NCBI RefSeq assembly: GCF_030182585.1
Contig: NZ_JARXOW010000001.1
Location: forward strand, 2,294,001 to 2,358,000
Source of the DNA: Pedobacter faecalis
GTDB lineage: Bacteria; Bacteroidota; Bacteroidia; Sphingobacteriales; Sphingobacteriaceae
Direction of reading: 5' to 3'
Length of the DNA stretch: 64,000 nt
Shown here: piece by piece, positions 59,997-64,000 of the stretch
How positions within the stretch are numbered: the stretch's first letter is position 1
Layout of the letters: each line of letters starts with the position of its first letter
Notes under the pieces: generated by a model
Database searches by the model: none
Told to the model about the DNA's origin: nothing
The model's input: the letters and a program-made list of their open reading frames with translations, nothing else
Position numbers and translations under genes: made by a program

Positions 59997-61664
59997 ATGA
60001 GAAATATCTTTATTGCTGCCTGTTGCTTTATTTATACCAGTATCATGCTGATTTCATGTACACATTCTACCGGAACCAGCGCTGGTACAACCGTGACAGG
60101 AGACGACAGCCTGCAGCGGTATGTCGCCGAACGCATCAGCATCTACGAACAGGTCAAACTGACGACCAACCTGAACGATCTTTCTCCTGATGACCGGAAA
60201 ATCCTGCCGCTCTTAATTCAGGCTGCCCAGATCATGGACGAGCTCTTTTGGAAACAGGCCTATCCGCAACGTGACAGCCTGTTGAACGCAGTAAAAGACG
60301 AAAAAACAAAAGCCTTTATCTGGATCAATTACGGACCTTGGGACCGCTTGAACGGCGATAAGCCATTCGTCGCAGGAATTGGTCCTAAACCTGCCGCCGG
60401 CACATTTTATCCTGCCGGTATGACCAAAGAGGCCCTCGAAAAATCAACGGTGAGTGATAAATATGGCTTGTACTCTGTGATACGGGCGGACACTCTGGGT
60501 CGTATGACATCCGTACCGTATCATGTACTTTACGCAGCAGAATTGCAAAAGGCCTCTTCGTTACTTAAGCAGGCGGCTTTACTCACGGAAAACGCCGGGT
60601 TCAAAAAATACCTTAACCTGCGTGCGGACGCTTTGGTAACAGACAAGTATACGGCGAGTGATTACGCATGGCTGGATATGAAAGACAATACGCTGGACAT
60701 CATCATCGGGCCTATTGAGAACTATGAAGATAAGTTATTCAATGCCCGCGCCGCCTACGAGGCATATGTCCTCGTAAAAGACAAAGTATGGAGTGAGCGC
60801 CTTACCAAATATGTTGCTATGCTCCCCGAGCTGCAGCGCGGACTTCCCGTGCCTGAAAAGTACAAACAGGAAAAACCGGGAACAGACTCTGAGCTTAACG
60901 CCTATGACGTTGTCTATTATGCGGGCGACTGCAATGCGGGCTCAAAGACCATTGCGGTAAATCTTCCCAACGATGAAATAATACAGCAGAAGAAAGGTAC
61001 CAGACGTTCCCAGCTCAAAAATGCGATGAAAGCGAAGTTCGACAAGATCCTGATTCCTGTTGCTAACGAACTGATTGATAAGTCGCAGCTAAATTATATC
61101 AACTTCGACGCGTTCTTCTCCAATGTTATGTTTCACGAGGTTGCCCACGGACTGGGCATCAAAAAAACGGTAAACGGCAAAGGCTTCGTCAAAGAAGCAC
61201 TTCAGGATCAATACTCCTGGCTTGAAGAAGGAAAAGCGGATGTCCTGGGGCTGTACATGGTTACCGGTCTTTTAAAGAAGGGGGAACTCAAAGGAAAGAT
61301 TGAGGACTATTATACGACTTACATGGCCGGTATCCTGAGGTCTGTTCGCTTCGGCGCCTCCAGCGCACACGGAAAAGCAAATATGCAGTGCTTTAACTTC
61401 TTTAAAGACAAGGGCGCATTTGTCCGCAATGCCAACGGTACCTACAAAGTAGATTTCAGCAAATTCGAAACTGCGATGAACGCGTTAAGCAGCCTTATTC
61501 TGCAGCTGCAGGGCGACGGCGACAGGGCTGCTGCGGAGCGGGCCCAGAAAGAAAATGCAGTTATAGGCGCCGAACTTAAGCAGGATCTGGACCGCCTTAC
61601 TCAAAAAGGTATTCCTGTAGACATTGTATTTGAGCAGGGGGTCGATGTCCTGGGCGTAAAGTAA
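59997..61664 (+). CDS. M49-like zinc metallopeptidase lipoprotein
   Basis: A 555-residue protein with a lipoprotein signal (LISCT). The zinc motif is HEVAHG: H380, E381, H384 in HExxH spacing, with a second motif EEGKAD about 26 residues later (E410/E411). Dipeptidyl peptidase III has HELLGH with one extra residue and EECRAE, so this is a divergent branch often annotated as Zn-dependent hydrolase or M49. The substrate is unknown. Convergent with the response regulator gene at zero spacing. Confidence 0.8.
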   Translation: MRNIFIAACCFIYTSIMLISCTHSTGTSAGTTVTGDDSLQRYVAERISIYEQVKLTTNLNDLSPDDRKILPLLIQAAQIMDELFWKQAYPQRDSLLNAVKDEKTKAFIWINYGPWDRLNGDKPFVAGIGPKPAAGTFYPAGMTKEALEKSTVSDKYGLYSVIRADTLGRMTSVPYHVLYAAELQKASSLLKQAALLTENAGFKKYLNLRADALVTDKYTASDYAWLDMKDNTLDIIIGPIENYEDKLFNARAAYEAYVLVKDKVWSERLTKYVAMLPELQRGLPVPEKYKQEKPGTDSELNAYDVVYYAGDCNAGSKTIAVNLPNDEIIQQKKGTRRSQLKNAMKAKFDKILIPVANELIDKSQLNYINFDAFFSNVMFHEVAHGLGIKKTVNGKGFVKEALQDQYSWLEEGKADVLGLYMVTGLLKKGELKGKIEDYYTTYMAGILRSVRFGASSAHGKANMQCFNFFKDKGAFVRNANGTYKVDFSKFETAMNALSSLILQLQGDGDRAAAERAQKENAVIGAELKQDLDRLTQKGIPVDIVFEQGVDVLGVK

Positions 61665-62033
61665 TTAAGGCGAAATATAACGGCTTATGATATCTTCCAG
61701 ATCCTGAATATCGAATGGCTTAGACAGATAATCATCGGCTCCAGCCTGTTCTGCGAGAGATTTCACATCATTGTTCGCGGAAAAATAGATTACCGGGATG
61801 TTTTTCAGCTCCGGATGGCTCTTAAGCGCCTTGGTGGCTTCAATTCCGCCAACATCAGGCAACCAGTTGTCCATGAAAATGATATCTGGTACACAGGCCA
61901 TTACCTGATCAATAATGTTATTCGAAGTCACCGAGGTTTTGATCTCGTAGCCGGCGTCCTCCAGAATGATTGTACATAAGTCGAGTATATCGGCATTATC
62001 GTCAAAGACGAATACTCTTTTGGGTTTATTCAT
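61665..62033 (-). CDS. Single-domain response regulator
   Basis: A 122-residue stand-alone receiver (VFVFDDNADIL, IIFMDNWLPDVGG with phospho-Asp, VIYFSAN, YLSKPFD). No output domain. It overlaps cheB by 8 bp and is the last gene of the cheR-cheB cluster. Confidence 0.93.
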   Translation of the reverse strand: MNKPKRVFVFDDNADILDLCTIILEDAGYEIKTSVTSNNIIDQVMACVPDIIFMDNWLPDVGGIEATKALKSHPELKNIPVIYFSANNDVKSLAEQAGADDYLSKPFDIQDLEDIISRYISP

Positions 62034-62604
62034 GATGGTATTTAGATAACGTGTTTATAAACTCTGCTATTTGTGGGATAGTCAGAATATGATCTACGGA
62101 TACATTTTGCTTTGCCTGAGCAGGCATGTAAGACACCTGAGCTGTTTCGGGATCCTGAATCGCAGCCACCCCTCCCCATTTTTTCACCTGCCTCAGCCCT
62201 GCCACACCGTCGGCGTTCGACCCTGAGAGCAGTAAGCATACAAGACCCTCTCTGTATACTTCTGCAGCGGTATGGAAAGTTACATCTATTGATGGCCTCG
62301 AATAATTCACTTTTTCCGAATAATCCAGCGAAAACGTTTTGTCCCGCTCTATCAGGAGGTGATAATCTGATGGTGCAATGTATACAACGCCGGGCTGAAC
62401 AACCTCTTTTTCATCAACTTCCTTCACCGTCAGCCCGGTCCGTGAAGTTAAAAGATCCGGGAGCAGCGAGTCGCTTCCATGCTTACGGTGTATGACAATA
62501 ATGATCGGAAACGGGACAGGGATACGAACGATCGGAAGCACCTTAAGCAGTACGTCCAGGCTACCAGCCGAGCCACCGATTATAAATGCTTCACACGCCC
62601 TCAT
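62026..62604 (-). CDS. CheB-type methylesterase without a receiver domain
   Basis: A 192-residue protein equal to the catalytic domain of CheB: FIIGGSAGSLDVLL (nucleophile Ser), VIHRKHGSDSLLPDLL (His) and SGSNADGVAGLR (Asp). It lacks the usual N-terminal receiver. It overlaps cheR by 4 bp. No methyl-accepting chemoreceptor is nearby, so its target may be a regulatory kinase or sensor rather than chemotaxis. Confidence 0.92.
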   Translation of the reverse strand: MRACEAFIIGGSAGSLDVLLKVLPIVRIPVPFPIIIVIHRKHGSDSLLPDLLTSRTGLTVKEVDEKEVVQPGVVYIAPSDYHLLIERDKTFSLDYSEKVNYSRPSIDVTFHTAAEVYREGLVCLLLSGSNADGVAGLRQVKKWGGVAAIQDPETAQVSYMPAQAKQNVSVDHILTIPQIAEFINTLSKYHHE

Positions 62605-63425
62605 TTCTGTATTTTACGCCATATTTTCTCCGTGCCGAGTCGCTTGTATTTCTTTAAGAATGGAGAAAAATTGATCGTCTCCTTGGTTCCTAATGCAAGA
62701 TAACCCAGTTCCTCAAGACTGTCGTCGAAAAGTCCGAATACCTTATGCTGCAATTCCCGGTCGAAATAGATCAGTACATTGCGGCACAAGATCAGTTGAA
62801 ACTCATTGAACGACCGGTCCGACACGAGGTTGTGCGTTGAAAAAATAATTTTCTTCTTCAGATCATCATTGAATTTAGCCAGGGAATAATTAGCCGTATA
62901 ATAACCGGAGAACTCCTTATTGCCGCCAGATAAAATGTAGTTCTCAGAATACTGTTTCATGTAGCTCAGTGCAAAAATACTCTGAGCGGCCCGATCAAGA
63001 ACAGCAGGATTTATATCGGTTGCATATATCAGGGATTTTTCGAGCAAATTGAGTTCCTTAAGGATAATAGCTATAGAATATGCCTCTTCTCCGGTCGAAC
63101 ACCCTGCCACCCACACTCTGATAAAGGGATAGGTCCCAAGCTTCGGCAGCACTTCCTCGCGGAGCGTCTTGAAGAACATTGGGTCACGAAACATTTCCGT
63201 CACATTTACAGTGATTTGCTCAACAAACCGTTTGAAATACGAGCTGTCATTGTTTATCCGGTACCTGAATTCCGCAAAGCTAAGTGCTTTATCGAGCGTG
63301 AAGAGTCTCAAAATTCTACGCTTCAGCGAGGCTCTGGAATATCCGGTAAAGTCGTAACCATATTGCTCCAAAGTATCTGCGAGCAATAAATCTACCTGTT
63401 CATCACTAATTACCGCTCCCTCCAC
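62601..63425 (-). CDS. CheR-type protein-glutamate methyltransferase
   Basis: A 274-residue SAM methyltransferase with the CheR layout: an N-terminal helical domain and a catalytic domain with VTEMFRDPMFFKTL, IRVWVAGCSTGEEAYSIA (SAM motif) and LILCRNVLIYFD. The start is GTG at 63425; no ATG is placed better. It overlaps cheB by ATGA and follows a single receiver gene by 1 bp. Confidence 0.93.
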   Translation of the reverse strand: MEGAVISDEQVDLLLADTLEQYGYDFTGYSRASLKRRILRLFTLDKALSFAEFRYRINNDSSYFKRFVEQITVNVTEMFRDPMFFKTLREEVLPKLGTYPFIRVWVAGCSTGEEAYSIAIILKELNLLEKSLIYATDINPAVLDRAAQSIFALSYMKQYSENYILSGGNKEFSGYYTANYSLAKFNDDLKKKIIFSTHNLVSDRSFNEFQLILCRNVLIYFDRELQHKVFGLFDDSLEELGYLALGTKETINFSPFLKKYKRLGTEKIWRKIQK

Positions 63426-63426
63426 A

Positions 63427-63792
63427 TCAAACGTATTGACTTATCAGCTTAATTAATTCGTCGACATTGATGGGCTTCGAAACATAGCCTGCTGCGCCCG
63501 CATCCAGGCACCTTTCCCTGTCGCCCACCATCGCCTGAGCAGTAACCGCAATTACCGGTATATGCTTCAACTGCTCGGTTTCAGCGATCTTTGCCATGGC
63601 TTCATAACCATCCATATCCGGCATCATCATGTCCATAAGCACAACCGAAATCCCTGGCTCAGCACTAAGCATTCGTATCCCCTCTTCGGCGCTTGTTGCC
63701 GACAAACAGGTGTATCCTTTCGACTTGAGCACTGCCTTTAAAGCGAAAATATTACGATTATCGTCGTCAACAATCAAAATCTTATTAGCCAT
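63427..63792 (-). CDS. Single-domain response regulator
   Basis: A stand-alone receiver of 121 residues; I chose ATG 63792 (MANKILIVDDD) because upstream frame is unrelated. Phospho-Asp in VVLMDMMMPDMDG, then VIAVTAQAM and YVSKPIN. It is followed directly by cheR and preceded by the end of another receiver. Confidence 0.93.
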   Translation of the reverse strand: MANKILIVDDDNRNIFALKAVLKSKGYTCLSATSAEEGIRMLSAEPGISVVLMDMMMPDMDGYEAMAKIAETEQLKHIPVIAVTAQAMVGDRERCLDAGAAGYVSKPINVDELIKLISQYV

Positions 63793-63793
63793 A

Positions 63794-64000
63794 TTATATC
63801 CTGTCATAAAGCCAGACCCTAAGCAACGAAATGAGTTGGTCAACATCTACAGGTTTTGAGATGTAATCCGAAGCACCGGCCGCAATGCATTTCTCCCGAT
63901 CTCCCATCATAGCTTTGGCAGTAACAGCCAGCACCGGCAATTGTTTGAAAGCAGGTATTTTCCTGATCTCCCGTGTGCTTTCATATCCATCCATTTCCGG
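63794..64000 (-). CDS. C-terminal receiver domain, partial (probable hybrid histidine kinase)
   Basis: The last 69 or so codons of a gene running off the right edge. The frame continues upstream past the ATG at 63994 as PEMDGYES, so it is the distal half of a receiver domain ([18 protein letters not shown]). Its position before receiver-cheR-cheB-receiver genes suggests a large hybrid sensor kinase with receivers at its end, but the kinase itself is outside the window. Confidence 0.75.
   Translation of the reverse strand, partial: PEMDGYESTREIRKIPAFKQLPVLAVTAKAMMGDREKCIAAGASDYISKPVDVDQLISLLRVWLYDRI

Overview
The window reads as a chromosomal segment of a Bacteroidota bacterium, most likely Sphingobacteriaceae (Pedobacter or a relative; the genus is inferred). 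Evidence: many starts are preceded by the Bacteroidota -7 box TAnnTTTG rather than a Shine-Dalgarno sequence; the arginine pathway uses an N-acylornithine transcarbamylase; an IPExxxVDY protein, a DUF6600-type W-rich protein, a YtxH/holin-like module and large PAS kinases are present. No prophage, insertion sequence, rRNA or CRISPR array was seen; almost all of it looks like core genome.

Layout. 1-3812: end of a PD-(D/E)XK nuclease, pdhB, tex. 3816-4817: an Lrp/AsnC regulator on the minus strand, then the most unusual locus, two tandem tRNA-like genes with their own promoter and terminator. They have a class II (Leu-like) body, anticodon GTC, discriminator G, and variable regions of 43 and 73 nt. 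4806-9250: two exported amidohydrolases and tRNA-Ser(GGA). 9276-17228: housekeeping genes (pyk, acpP-fabF-rnc, yicC-gmk-nadD, an RsmI-like methylase). 17497-20387: a W-rich envelope protein and prfC.

20398-29772 (minus strand): a nine-gene arginine operon in the order GNAT acyltransferase, argG, argC, argD, argF', argB, proC, M20 deacylase, argH. It covers glutamate to arginine through N-acylated intermediates. A roughly 255-nt leader upstream holds a 44-codon ORF with arginine codons near its end.

29839-43568: M28 peptidase, YbaB, an MBL hydrolase, polA (separated from the MBL gene by a long, perfectly closed palindrome), two unknown exported proteins, the alkylation-repair pair tag/atl, trmB, a GDP-fucose synthase, oxyR with an OmpA lipoprotein and superoxide dismutase, tadA and rlmI (divergent around a large inverted repeat). 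43593-49254: an MHS-type transporter, a 37-kDa nucleoid protein, TerC, aspS.

49262-55986 (minus strand): one tight seven-gene operon joining an NtrC-type regulator and two kinase-like proteins (one without its phospho-acceptor histidine) to an AI-2E-family permease, YtxH, a holin-like membrane protein and an unknown protein. 56120-61664: a crotonase, a free-standing B12-binding domain, glnS, a lipoprotein amidase and an M49-like metallopeptidase lipoprotein. 61665-64000: a phosphorelay cluster of single receiver domains with CheB and CheR, continuing out of the window into a probable hybrid kinase.
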